Source of the DNA: Dipteris shenzhenensis
Lineage: Eukaryota; Polypodiophyta; Polypodiopsida; Gleicheniales
Assembly: GCA_047967505.1 (NCBI GenBank)
Contig: CM106541.1
Length of the DNA stretch: 64,000 bases
Strand: one strand, 5' to 3'
Under the pieces are notes generated by a model. It made no database searches. It was not told the origin of the DNA and saw only the letters and a list, made by a program, of their open reading frames with translations. Shown here in pieces: positions 25,101 to 37,100 of this stretch. The position numbers and the translations under genes were made by a program. Each line of letters begins with the position of its first letter. The first letter of the stretch is position 1.

Positions 25101-28100
25101 TTCACATGATAATCAACATAGCATACTTAGGTTGTATCATAGATATCAACATCTAGACCTAAAGAAGATTAGACAATGCCAAGATCCAAGAAACTACAAT
25201 AGATTCCACTAGCTGTACAATTTTCACAAAACTCTTGAGGATCAATTTCTCCACCAAAAGAGTTTCGATCTTTGCACATAAAATCGTTAAAGTTTAGAAT
25301 GTCTAGGACAAATAAGTCATCTATGAATCTCCCTGACTTGACTAAGTTTATAAAGACGTTTGGACAAGTCTCACAAGAGATTAATAACTACATAAACTCA
25401 AATTCATAAGTAAAAAGGTAGAAGTTTGCTAATTTCTCCACCAAAAAAGTTTTGATCTTTGTGCATACAATCGTTAAAGTTTAAAATGTATGGGACAAAT
25501 AAGCATCTATGAATCTCCCTGACCTCACTAAGTTTCTAAAGACGTTTGGACAAGTCACATAAGAGATCTATAACTACACAAAATCAATATCATAAGTAAA
25601 AAGGTAGAAGTTTGCTTTAAAAAAAGCACAATTAGTGTCTATTGGATTACCGATGCTTTGCTGAAATAAAGAGTCTCCTAGAGTTATGAACAAATTATCT
25701 AAAAGGAAGTTTAACTAACAAAGGACATCTTCATAGCTACAACTTTTGCGCACCTTTTCTTTTTCAAATCAAGGTCTTTATTTTTAGATTCCGTCCAACA
25801 AAAGTCAAAATGCAACGATGGATTTTTCAACTCTTAAAACTTTGCATCGATCTTTTTTATATCTATAGTTGAAAACTTGTGAAACAAGATTTCCTATTCA
25901 TGACTTCAAATTTTCCAAGTCTATCTTAGTATAGAGTGTAGTAAAATCAAAATTTTCAAGCAAGATTATAGTATACTTTTCTTCTACACTCCGAGAGGAG
26001 GTTAAAAACTTTATGACTGGTATAACTCCCACCGAAACGTTCAAAATCCAACTTAAATCGACTGGAACATCGACCTCTCTCAATAAGTTTCTCCAAATTT
26101 CATGGACAACTAGTAAAATGGCCTTGAAGCAATAACTCAACCACTTTGAAACATTAGTTAGAGAAATCTTACGAGTCAATCTGCAATGATTCTAGGTTTC
26201 TTAGGATTTTTATGAAGCTTCCACTATACGTAGAGATAAGGAAGACTTGGGTTGCAAATGAATCCACAAGACTCACAAAAGGTTTGATGTTTGAAAATCA
26301 AATTCTTTAAGATATAGAACAACTAGCATAAGTCTTTGCTGCAGAGTTAACCTTCTCCTAAACTTTTTACAGATCAAGACAATTAGTTTTGAGCATTAAG
26401 AAATCACAAAATTTTGCTGGAATTTATGCAAGGACATCTCAAGAGAGAGCTACCAATGTCAGAGGTGCAAACCAAAGGAATGTGCCATCCTGAACTGCTC
26501 TTCTAAGGACAATGTGCTGTGGAGGTCAATGTGATCCTCCTATTGAGAATATGAAAGCTTATATAGTTTGGTCTGGCAAAGGGAAGTTCAGGACTCTGGA
26601 ATCCATATGGTTCTCTGTCTTTTCCAAATTAGAGCAATTGGACAATGCTAAATCTCCCTATACCCACCTCTAAAGTTGATAATACACTTGACAGAGGGGG
26701 ATCGTTGGAGGAGCTCCCTAGCTGCTGCTGCCCGCCATTGCCATCGCCGAGCCCTTGTTCCCTAGCGCCTGGCCGCTCAGGCCCCCCTTGGCAGCCCCGC
26801 TCCCTAGCAGACTGGTCGCGCAGACCCCCCAGGCAGCCCCGCTCCCTACCTGCCTGGCCGCGCAGGCTCCCTGGCAGCCCCGCTCCCAATCAGTCTGGCT
26901 GCGCAGGCCCCCTGGCAGCCTCTCGCTCTCTAGCTGCCAGGCCGTGCAGGCCCCCTGGCAGCACACAGGCCACAGGTAGCCTTGCGCCCTGTTGCCTTGG
27001 TTGCGTAGACCTCTTGGCCCTGCGCCCTGCTGCCTCGGTCGCGCTCCATCTTCAGCCTGCTTCTTCAGCCTGCTGTCCTGGCCCTCTCCCTTGCTGATTG
27101 CCCGCTCTCCCTTGCTTCAGGTTAGGCAGTTTCAGGGCCCTCTCCGGGACTGTTCGACTCGTGTTCCGGGGAGCTGAGATCCTGGGCTGTTTCCACGCAT
27201 TGGCGGAGCTGTCTGCTTCAGCACTGAGCGACCTGTTTGCATCTCACGCAGGCTGAAGATCGAAGCATTCTTTTTACAGGTTTCTTTGGGGTTTTACTTG
27301 TGGTTGGCTGCGAGTTCTTGGTGGGTATTTTCAGCAGAGGTACCTCCTCCCTTCAGGACAGCGTAAGCTGAGACAATGGAGGACACTAATGCCACTCCCG
27401 TCGCCGAACCTGAGGAGATTGAAGTCACATTTTCTTTTCCTCCCGACATTGTGCAGATGATTGAGGTAGCAGAGGAGGGTTTTCGTTCGACACACATCAT
27501 TGGCTTTCTACCCGGTAGAGGCCAACAGTTACGTGACTGGGTGTACACCAGCATGGCTTCTTTGGGTGTCTCAGTTACGAGGTACTTTTCTTTTGGCCTT
27601 CAATCTGCAGAGCAGGCTCAAAGAGTACTTATGAGCTCACCGATTCAGTTTCAGAGCGGAGTCATCCACTTGTGGCCTTGGTGGAAGCACTTCAGTTCTA
27701 CTTCTCCTGGACCGCAACAGGTCTCCTTTTGCATCCTTTTCCCTGGACTTCCTGATGAGGTCAGCTCTTGCCGCAGAGCTGTGGAGCATATGGCTAGTGT
27801 GGCAGGTACAATCATCTCTTCAGGTGCTTGACTTTCCTATGCTCAGTCACTTACTAGCACAGGTGTTACGAGGGTCAGACTCATTTCAGATTTCCCCCCT
27901 CCTCGACCTTTGCTTACTTTGATTTCGTACTCCACTGGAGATGGGGTACAGATGCAGCAGAGGGTTTTGTACGAGGGTCTTCCTGATCAATGTCTTTTCT
28001 ATCGGAAGAGAGGTCACTTTAATAGGGATTGCCCCAGTCGTCGGCATCGATCAAAGACTCTGGATACATCTCAGCCTCCGAGTGACCCAAAACCTACAAC

Positions 28101-31100
28101 TCAGCCTCCAGGGGTCTCTGAGCCTGCTCCGACTCTTTCAGCAGAGCGAGAGGAGATTCCTTTGGGGGAGCCTCCAGTGAAATCAGAGGATTTGGAGGTG
28201 CCTCCAACGGAACAGATTTCAAGGAGAGCTCGGAGGAGACGGAGACGGAGGGAGAGTCAGCAGTACGAGCAGCCTCCAGTGAGCCTACTTTGACTCATTC
28301 AGCAGAGCGAGAGGAGACTTTTTTGGGGGAGCCTCCACTGAACTCAGAGGACTAGGAGATGCCTCCAGCACGGAGAGCTCGGAGGAGACAGAGACAGAGG
28401 GAGAGACAGCAGTACGAGCAGCCCCAAGTACGAGCTCACAGTTGGCAGAGAGTTCAGACACATGTGCAGGAGACCCCGGAAAGGGGAGATACAGAGGACC
28501 ATCCGCAGGCAGGTCTTGACATTGTGCAAGAGATGGTAGCTCAGGGAGTTGAGACACACGTGCAGGAGACCCCGGAAAGGGGAGATACGGAGGACCATCC
28601 GCAGGCAGGTCTTGACACAGTGCAGGAGATGGTACCTCGGAAAGGGGAGATGCAGAGGACCATTTGCAGGCACGGCCTCACACTGTGCAGGAGACAGTAG
28701 CTCAAGATTTGATGACTCTGAACACTTCTACCCCGGAGGTTCAAATATTGGTTTCTGAGACAATTATCCAGCTGGAGGCTGCTCAGGCTGCGGACACGGT
28801 GATGGATGCCTCTTCACAGCAATTCAGTGAGAGAGGTATTTCATGACACAGGTCAGAGCCAGAGCCCGTCCCAGGATCTCATGCGCCTGTATGAGGTTCC
28901 CTCGAGATCTCTCTCTCTTCCCTGTCGCACAGTACCTTCTTTTGTTGGTATGCGGAGCGTCCTCTCAGACACCCCTCCCAGTACAGCCCCGTCCTCGCAG
29001 CTTTTCACTCCTGGCTTATCCAGATCTTTTGCAAGTGCGGTCACAGATTTCGCTCCAGGCATGAGGGTTGGGAGATCCTAGCAGATAATATTGAGCAAGA
29101 TTTTCAGTCACCCTTGCGTACAGGCACCTCATCGCAGATTCTTCCTCTCCCTCTCACCTATTCCAGGTGTAGAGTTAGGACGGCTCAGCCTTTTTCAGCT
29201 CTTTTGACTCCTAGACCTGACCCCAGGATGGTTGACAGAGATCTGCCCGTTGAGTTTTGGTCCTTTTTGGCTCGAGGGGTCTCCACAGACTCCCTCACTA
29301 GATTGGAACTTCTCCCGGTATTTTGTCGACGGTCAGAGGAGGTAGAGGAATACTTGGGATCTGTTACTCTATCCAGAGAGGGGCACATTCTTCGTTTCTC
29401 CCTAGGCAGCTTTCGTTCTTGGAGGATCGAAAGCTGGTCCGATGAGTTACTCGACAGCGAGATTGATAGACAGCTTTTGAGCATGACTCAGTTTTCATCG
29501 GTTCACCGTATTGTCGGCTCGTAGATTCATCCTTGCCCTAGGACTCTTCGACCTGGCTTCGGTGCCAGGGCCTTTCTGTTTATGTTCTTTGAGGTTCAGG
29601 GAGACTTTGATTTGCCCAGGAGTGCCGGTTGGTTTGACTTTCAGCTCCTCAGTTCGCGACAGAGTATTATTCCATTGGATGGAGCCATTTTACATGAGTT
29701 GGGGCAGATTTGGAGCTTGATCAGAGATCGACTTTGAATAGTGCCGTCAGAGAGAGTCATTTGTGCCGCTGCCACTGGCATCCCATCACTTCCATCCGAT
29801 GTCTAGGCTGTCCATCATTTCTTGGAATGTGAGAGGACTGCACTGCCGCAGATTTATTTCAGATGCAGATGGTCGTAGATCCGGAGTTCCTAGATTGCAG
29901 TTGCTTAGGGACTCCCTTCGATTTATTTCCTCAGGGTTCCCTCCAGACATTGTACTTATCCAAGAGCATAAGCTCTCCCAGGACAGGATTGACAGATGCA
30001 GATCCTTACTCATAGGACAGAGCCGAACTTATTGGAGCCTAGCGGATGGTACGAGGGGTGGAGTCTGCATTTCAGTTTCAGCCAGGTGGGCCCCAGAGAT
30101 CACCCAAGAGGGTACACTAGTGGAGAGCAAGGCCTGCTATGTTATTCTTCAGATTGAGAGCACAGCAGTTGGTGTTCTCAATGTGTACGCTCCCACGGAT
30201 CCAGCCCGCAGATGTGCATTTTGGAGACAGCTCAGAGAGTCCCTTCCTCAGGCAGACACCTGGATTGTCAGAGGAGATTTCAACATGGTTGAATTCTCTG
30301 AAGACAAGTCGGGCCAGACAGAGAGTGGACTTTTTGATAGGGAGAGAGTGGAGTGGGATAGTTTTGTTTTGCATGCTGGACTTCATGATGCAGCTCGATT
30401 GGACGACTTTCGTCACTTGGCTGATAGTCTTCAATTCTCTTGGTCTGGGGTTTGCCATGGCTCCCTCTCTTTGGCTAGGCTTGACAGGTTTTATATTGGC
30501 CATTGGGGCCAGGCCAGAGGAGGACAGCGCCCGGGTTATGTCTTATCTGACCATGCTCCAGTCCTATTACAGATTCTCCCTACCTCTCGATTGGAGAGCA
30601 CAGGCTTTGTGAGAGTTCCGGACTTTGTTTTTCAGGACACAGAGTTCGTGGAACAGTTGAGAGAGGCTTGGCTAACAGAGGACACTCCTGAAAATCAGGG
30701 CTGGTTGATGTGGGTAGAAGGGGCTTTAGCTAGAGTCAGCATGGCCTGCCAGTTGAGGGCAAAAGAGGAGAAGGAAAAGCTCAGAATCAGAGATCGGAAC
30801 ACTAGAGCGGAGGTATCCAGACTTCAGAGATCGATTCAGAGCTTTCCTCATTCTCTTTTCATCAGAGGGCAGCTTTCAGAGGTTCAGGAGAGACTAGAAG
30901 AGATTCAGGGCAGGAGGGCCCAGTTCAGGTTTTACTCCCAGCAGACCTTCTGGATCCAGAAGGGGGATAGATGCTCTAGAGAGTTCTTCAGGGCAGTGGG
31001 TCAGAGATACTCTTCGGACAGCCTTCGCAGACTTGTGGATGAGGCCGGGTATCTTCAAACGGATCCTCATCGTCTTGTTGAGATCACTTCTGATCTCTAT

Positions 31101-34100
31101 TCCACTCTTTACACCGCCGATCCAGTCACCGAGGAGATGATCACAGCCAGAGAGGAGATTTGGAGTCATGTTCCCCAGATGAGTCATGTTTTGGATAGCC
31201 CGCTATCACTCATGGAGATCACACATGCGTTACATGAGCTGCCCAGAGACAGATGCCTGAGGCAGGATGGTCTGTCGCCTCTTCTTTTTAGAGCTCTCTG
31301 GGATACGATTGGGCCTCATCTACTTTCTGCCTTTTCAGAGGCTCTTGATACAGGATCTTTGGGCGAGGCTTTATGCACAGGTATGATTTGTCTCATCCCG
31401 AAAGGGGGAGACAAGACAGTCCTACATAATTGGAGACCCATTACACTTTTAGGGACAGCCTATAAGATCCTAGCAAAGACCTTGGCTCTTCGTTTAAAGC
31501 CTATGCTGCCAGATATCATCAGAGCTACTCAGACAGGATTTGTCCAAGATAGGAGTATCTTGGACAATATCTTCACTTTTGGGAGGCCACTCACTGGGCA
31601 AAGGAGAGTCGGCAGGAGATTGCAGTTCTCCTTCTCGATTTTGAGAAGGCCTATGACAGGGTGGACTGGGGTTTCTTGGAGGGCACTATGACGAGGCTAG
31701 GCTTCAGTGATAGATGGATTTTATGGGTCTCCTCACTTTACTCTCACTCTTCTAGCAGGATGGTGGTCTGTGGAGGCAGAGGACCGGCCTTTCAACTATC
31801 CAAATCAGTACGACAGGGATGCCCGCTTGCACCTTACCTTTTCCTTTTCGTAGCGGAGGCTATGGGATACTTTATGCAGGCTACCAATCATGGCACTTTG
31901 GGCCTTCATCCACCTATCCGGTAGGAGCAGGAGCTTCTAGACACTGAGTTTGCTGATGATACGGCACTGACAGTCAGAGGAGATGCATATAGTCTTGCTA
32001 CTGCTGCGGATGCAATTGACAAGTTCTGCCTAGCCTCAGGGGGACTTGTCAATTGGAACAAATCAAAAGGCATCTGGACTGGAACTCAGCAGGATACACC
32101 AGCATGGGGAGGAGACAGAGGCTTTGTATGGATACCCAGACGCACCTCCACGAGATATCTAGGCTTCCAAGTTGGCATTGAGGTGTCCCCAACGCAACAG
32201 TTTGCCCCAGTTCTTGAGAGTATCCGGAGAAAGCTAGCCTACTGGAGTACGGCTAGACTCTCTTTGGCCGGAAGAGCGCTGCTACTCAACCAGGTTCTAC
32301 TAGCGACTATGTGGTACGTTGCATCATGTTGGTGCTTTCATGCTAACTCGATCAGTCAGGTGAGGAGATTGCTCCGGAACTTCCTGTGGAGTGGTGGTGA
32401 TGGTTCTGAGGACACTAGGGCCAGGGTTTCATGGGATACTATCATTTTACCCGCCTCGCAAGGAGGACTTGGAGTTCTTGATCCTGAGACGCAGAGCAGA
32501 GCCCTTTTAGTCAAACTTCTTGTTAGAGGTTTGACTCCAGGAGATCAGCCGTGGAAGCAGTTCCTACTCCATGGGATTCACCAGTGCACCCCTAGAGCAG
32601 CGGGCCAGTGGGCAGGTAGAGTCAGTTGGATCTTCCTAACGGACCAGCATTCTCAGCCGTCCTCACCACTAGTGAAGAGGCTTATTCAGGTATGGGATCA
32701 TTTTCGACAACACCTCATCAGAGCAGTTCCCTCCTCCAGAGAGGAAATTTCCCAACAACCACTATATCATAACCCCCTGGTACAGAACTTAGGACTCCTT
32801 TGGCCAGATGGCATGCTCAAGGGGTTGTGACAGTCGGAGATTGGTTTAGGGGAGGTGTGGAGATGTCGGAGGACGTGATCAAAGATAGACACGGGCCACT
32901 TGGACAGATTGCTGCCACCAGATTACTGATCATGAGAGCTATTCCTCAGAGGTGGAGGGATATGCTTACAGATCCAGACTATGTTCATCCCATCTCTACT
33001 TGGTCAGGTTGTTTTAGTGAGTCTGGGCTATGCATTGGAGTTCGTTTAGGACCGGCACCGTTTACTTATTTTGAGACGGATTCCTCTCACAGATTGTATC
33101 CCACTCAGCCCCTGGATCGACAAGAGCTCCTTTGGCGGAGAGTCAGGGTCATTGGCTACCTGGGTAAGGAATGGGCCACAGATCCGTCTAGGTTGACCAT
33201 TGCAGAGGATCCTAGATGGAGACTTTGGATTTTTCAAGGTCGACCTCTTCGGAGCTCGACTGGGACCCAGGTGAGTAGGCGTGGCCTGCTCCGGTGGCAG
33301 GCGCTCGTCCTCTTCCTTTTTTCCAGTACTCGACGAGGGCAGGTTACAGGCTTCAGCAGAGAGACTCTCATCACCTACCATCTGCCTCACAACATTGGCA
33401 CGCACAGGGACTTACTGCAGAGCTCTTGCAGAGCTACTGGACTCACTTTTGGGGCATCAGTAGAGCCAAGAAAGTCTCCTACTTTCTTTGGCTCACTATT
33501 CATAGGGGTATACCTATGGGTGGTAGACCCTCCTTGTGCATGCGTTGTCAGCTTGCAGAGGAATCTAGTAAGCATTGTTTATGGAGCTGCCCCAGCTCTA
33601 GAGTGGTATGGATAGGTATCGTCAGGTTGTTCTCATATGTTACATCCGAGTCCTTTCTGATGACATGGGGTGCTGCCCTTTGGGGGAGAGGATCTGGAGC
33701 CTTGGCCCTCTACGAGTCAGAGCCAGGAGACCACGGTTTCTTCATGCAGTGTCGCCAGAGACGGGGTCCCACAGATGTTAGCATCATGGAGCCGCAGGAC
33801 TTACTTTTGGTACCAGTACCAGCTCAGGATTCCAAGCCTACTTCACCTGCAGGTTCAGCCTGGGATATGGTGTTCGCGATGTTCTTTTGTCCTTGGGGAT
33901 CATTTATGCACGGAGGCTGACATTCTTGCTTCCATTTGGGCGGAGATTATCTTCACTCTCAGGAGTCAATGGGAGCGGTGTACAAGCACCTTTTCGGCAG
34001 CTCATGGGAGACTTTTATCCTTCATGAGGACATGGGACTGCTCATTACTTTTTCATTTGACCCCTTTTGGGATGTCGTGGCATTTTAGACCACCACCATG

Positions 34101-37100
34101 GCTTTTTTGCCACATAGTTGAGGCTAGGGATAGAGTACTTTCTCTCCCACCTGTTGTATGATTCCTTTTGAATGGAATATATCACTTTCTTTTAAAGTTG
34201 ATAATACAGATTTGACAATGAACCTTAACCAAAGGTGAAGCAAGGCTGATTCCAGACTCTTGGAGCGCATAATTGAGTCTTGTGAGTGTGCCTGAGTCTC
34301 AATAAAACAATATAGGCCTAATTCTAGAAGCCTCAAAATTGAAAAACTTGGTGGCAAATGCAAAAGATGCCCAAACACTATTGAAGATGTCTTCCATCTT
34401 TTTGCGATTTGTGCCACTACCAAAAAAGTGTGGAAGTCTATCCATCTCCTCATAGGGGAAGATCTCAACAAGAAGCGCATTTTACATGGTGATGCATGTA
34501 AAATCAAAAAGCGACAAATCGTCAGAAATCACAGCTCATGCTTTAAGGTCCATGTTGATTCCCATGAATGATGTTTTTTCATCAATCTAGAAGTTTCATT
34601 ATCTCTAGGATTAACAAGCAAAATTAAAGTCAAAGAGAACATAATAAAGACCTAGTAGAGGCTCAACTATCTCGTGGAAAAAGAACAGCAACTAGACCTG
34701 CTGCTACAATCCAAACTGAGCCATACAGTGCAACCGATTGTTCTTTTTGGAGGCAGTACATCTCCAACTACCATTACCTTTTGAAGGCTTGGAGTACCAC
34801 AAGGCTTAGATATGTTTCTATTGGGGTTGTTCTTTTTTTCCCCCTTTATTTTTTTATTTTTTATTTTTGAGCAGAAAAAAAGTGATTACACTCATTTAAA
34901 GCATTTTTGTACATCTTCAGAGATCAACCAAAATAGAAGTGTTGTTCACATATGCACTTCCTCTCTTACAACAAGAGAGACAAAAAATTAAGAGTGTAAG
35001 TCCCTCAAAAAAGATTGACATGAGCTTCTCAGAAATGGAAGGAGAAGCTAGAAGCTTCCTCCTTAGAGTCACTGGTGTGTACTGAATCAACGCATATTCT
35101 CATACAAGTCATGCATATTTTTCTAGGCCTTCGATGCAGATATCACCTTCTAAATGTGTGGAAACACTGAATGTGCAGTCATCCCTATGATCATTAAGAG
35201 ACCCTTAGCATCTCTGAGCACCCACACTCTGATTCCATTTGGTTTTGCTTTTGTGATCACCTTTCCTATCTCATGCACTTGATCTTAATACTCAGCAAAT
35301 GAAAGAAGGGATGTAACAGTAAAAGCTAGTCCCAAACCCTCAAAACACAATACCCTACACAAATTATGCAATTTCAAAATAAACAGCATCAGTGGGCCCT
35401 AATCCCAAGCGTTTTTTTTGTAATAACTATTGTTAAAAATTTAGAAATAGACATCAGGGATGTGTTTTAAATCATTGCGACTTCATATGTTATTATGAAG
35501 AATGAGAAACAAGAAAATGCCTCACACAAATGATTATATTGTGGAGCGAAAAGCTGAAATAGACCAACTGAACTACCAGCATTAATTCACAGATAAGACT
35601 GTTGTACCTCAGTTTCACAACGTCCAATAAGTATAAGCGAGTCTTGTACTGCGATAATGCCAACACATCATCTGCCATGCCTATGTATGAGCAATTCTTC
35701 ATTATGTCAAGTAGACCTGCATTCACATTATTGACATGTTTACAATAGAGTAGTTTTGCATAAAAAACAATTGTTGATCAAATGCAATCACAGATTGGCC
35801 TTCCAAATTGTCGCTTCTTAGAAAATGGAAAATTTACAAGGTACTTAATACCAATCCCTTGAAAAAACACTGCTATCTTTGAGCCTACTTTCTGATATAC
35901 ATGTGTTTGCCAAAACCCAACCAATCACTCCCCCAACATCAAGTCATTCTGTCAAAAAATTAAGATTCTTTCCAGATATCTGCTTAATTTTCTTCACCAA
36001 CCAAGCATGTATAGATGGATGCCCCTTACCTGAATGTGTCCCCTGATCAATTGCAGCCAACAGCTCTTGAACACTCGTCAAATCAGCGCTTTCTTTAGGA
36101 TTACGCCTTTGCCGGACAGCACGCCTAGCAGACACAGGATCTAAAAGTTATCACTGTACACGAATCATGCACGGTTGCACTCATAGATTAGAATACAATT
36201 CTTTCTCGAAATTGTAGCTGACTATAAAGACTCATATGCTGCATCATCTTATGTACCTTCTAGACAACACAAGGTGGCTTCCTCATGCTGTGCATCAGTG
36301 ATGGGAGTAGATGATTTGCAACAGCCAGTGATCAAGGTAAAAGTAGCCCAACCAGCATAGGGAGGCTACTATTTGAAGCATGTGCAACATCTGTGGGGCA
36401 GCCCTTCTGATGAGTAAAATAGTTCATAGCTATTTGAGACATATATAAGGTCTGTTGTTCACCTTTGTTCCCCCTTCTTGATTACCAACCCCATAACAAG
36501 GCCCCATTTAAAGTCTGATGAAGGTATGTTGGGTGCCCCATTGCTAGGAATATCCAGTGCAAGGCAAGATTGTTTATTGAATTGTGTAAACTCTATTCTT
36601 GGCACACAAGAAACCAGGATGGAGGACTTTGGAGGATGTACGCCTCAATAGTAACTCAGTATCAGAGGAGGTGGTACATTGATGCCAGATCCATGCACAA
36701 TAAAGGAGGCAGCTTGGAGGATATGTGTATGGAAGAGGAGACCCTTGCAGAGGCTTCAATGGGACCCAGGAGAGTGGTTTTGGAGAGATCCTTTCAATCC
36801 AAATTCCCCTGATCTTCCTTTTTACAGCTATTCAATGAGAGTGAGCAGCAAGATCCAGATGGGAAGGATTGATGGCATGCCAGCCGCCGCCGCAGTGCAT
36901 TGGCACAAACAAGGACTCTCTTAGAGGTAAGGATTTTGGGCACGAGCCCTACAACACTTATGAGTCAAGGGAGATCTCCCACTTCGTTTCGCTATTCACA
37001 TTAGAGCCCTTCCACTGGGCATCTAGCTTTTGTTTGGTCGTTTCTACTTGCATGCTCATGATGTGGTTTTGCAAAGGAGTCTCAAAAGAACCACATTTGG

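Larger units (their letters stand above)
26687..34192 (+). mobile_element. Full-length LINE G (plant L1 type), 7.5 kb, 16-bp TSD, inactivated
   Basis: Bounded by the perfect duplication TAAAGTTGATAATACA (26671-26686, 34193-34208). The layout is complete: GC-rich 5' region with ~41-bp repeats, ORF1 with zinc knuckle from 27376, a repeat-rich spacer, ORF2 from 29763 with endonuclease, RT and zf-RVT, and a short 3' end. There is no long poly(A); the 3' edge is T-rich (CACTTTCTTT). It stands antisense to MLH1 inside the 23.9-kb intron. One stop in ORF1, at least four frameshifts and one stop in ORF2. Its RT is close to B1 and B2 ([38 protein letters not shown]), but the 3' ends differ. Confidence 0.95.

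Noticed and set aside
26645-27097. Proline/cysteine-rich plus-strand frame of 150 codons
   Set aside because: It reads through the GC-rich tandem repeats of the LINE G 5' region and starts before the target duplication. No domain.
27278-29062. Several open minus-strand frames antisense to LINE G ORF1
   Set aside because: Shadows of the GC-rich, repeat-rich ORF1 region on the plus strand.
36125-36140. Alternative exon 4 start at the TTTTAG acceptor
   Set aside because: It would add 16 bases and break phase with exon 3. The TGCTAG acceptor joins exactly and fits the family sequence.
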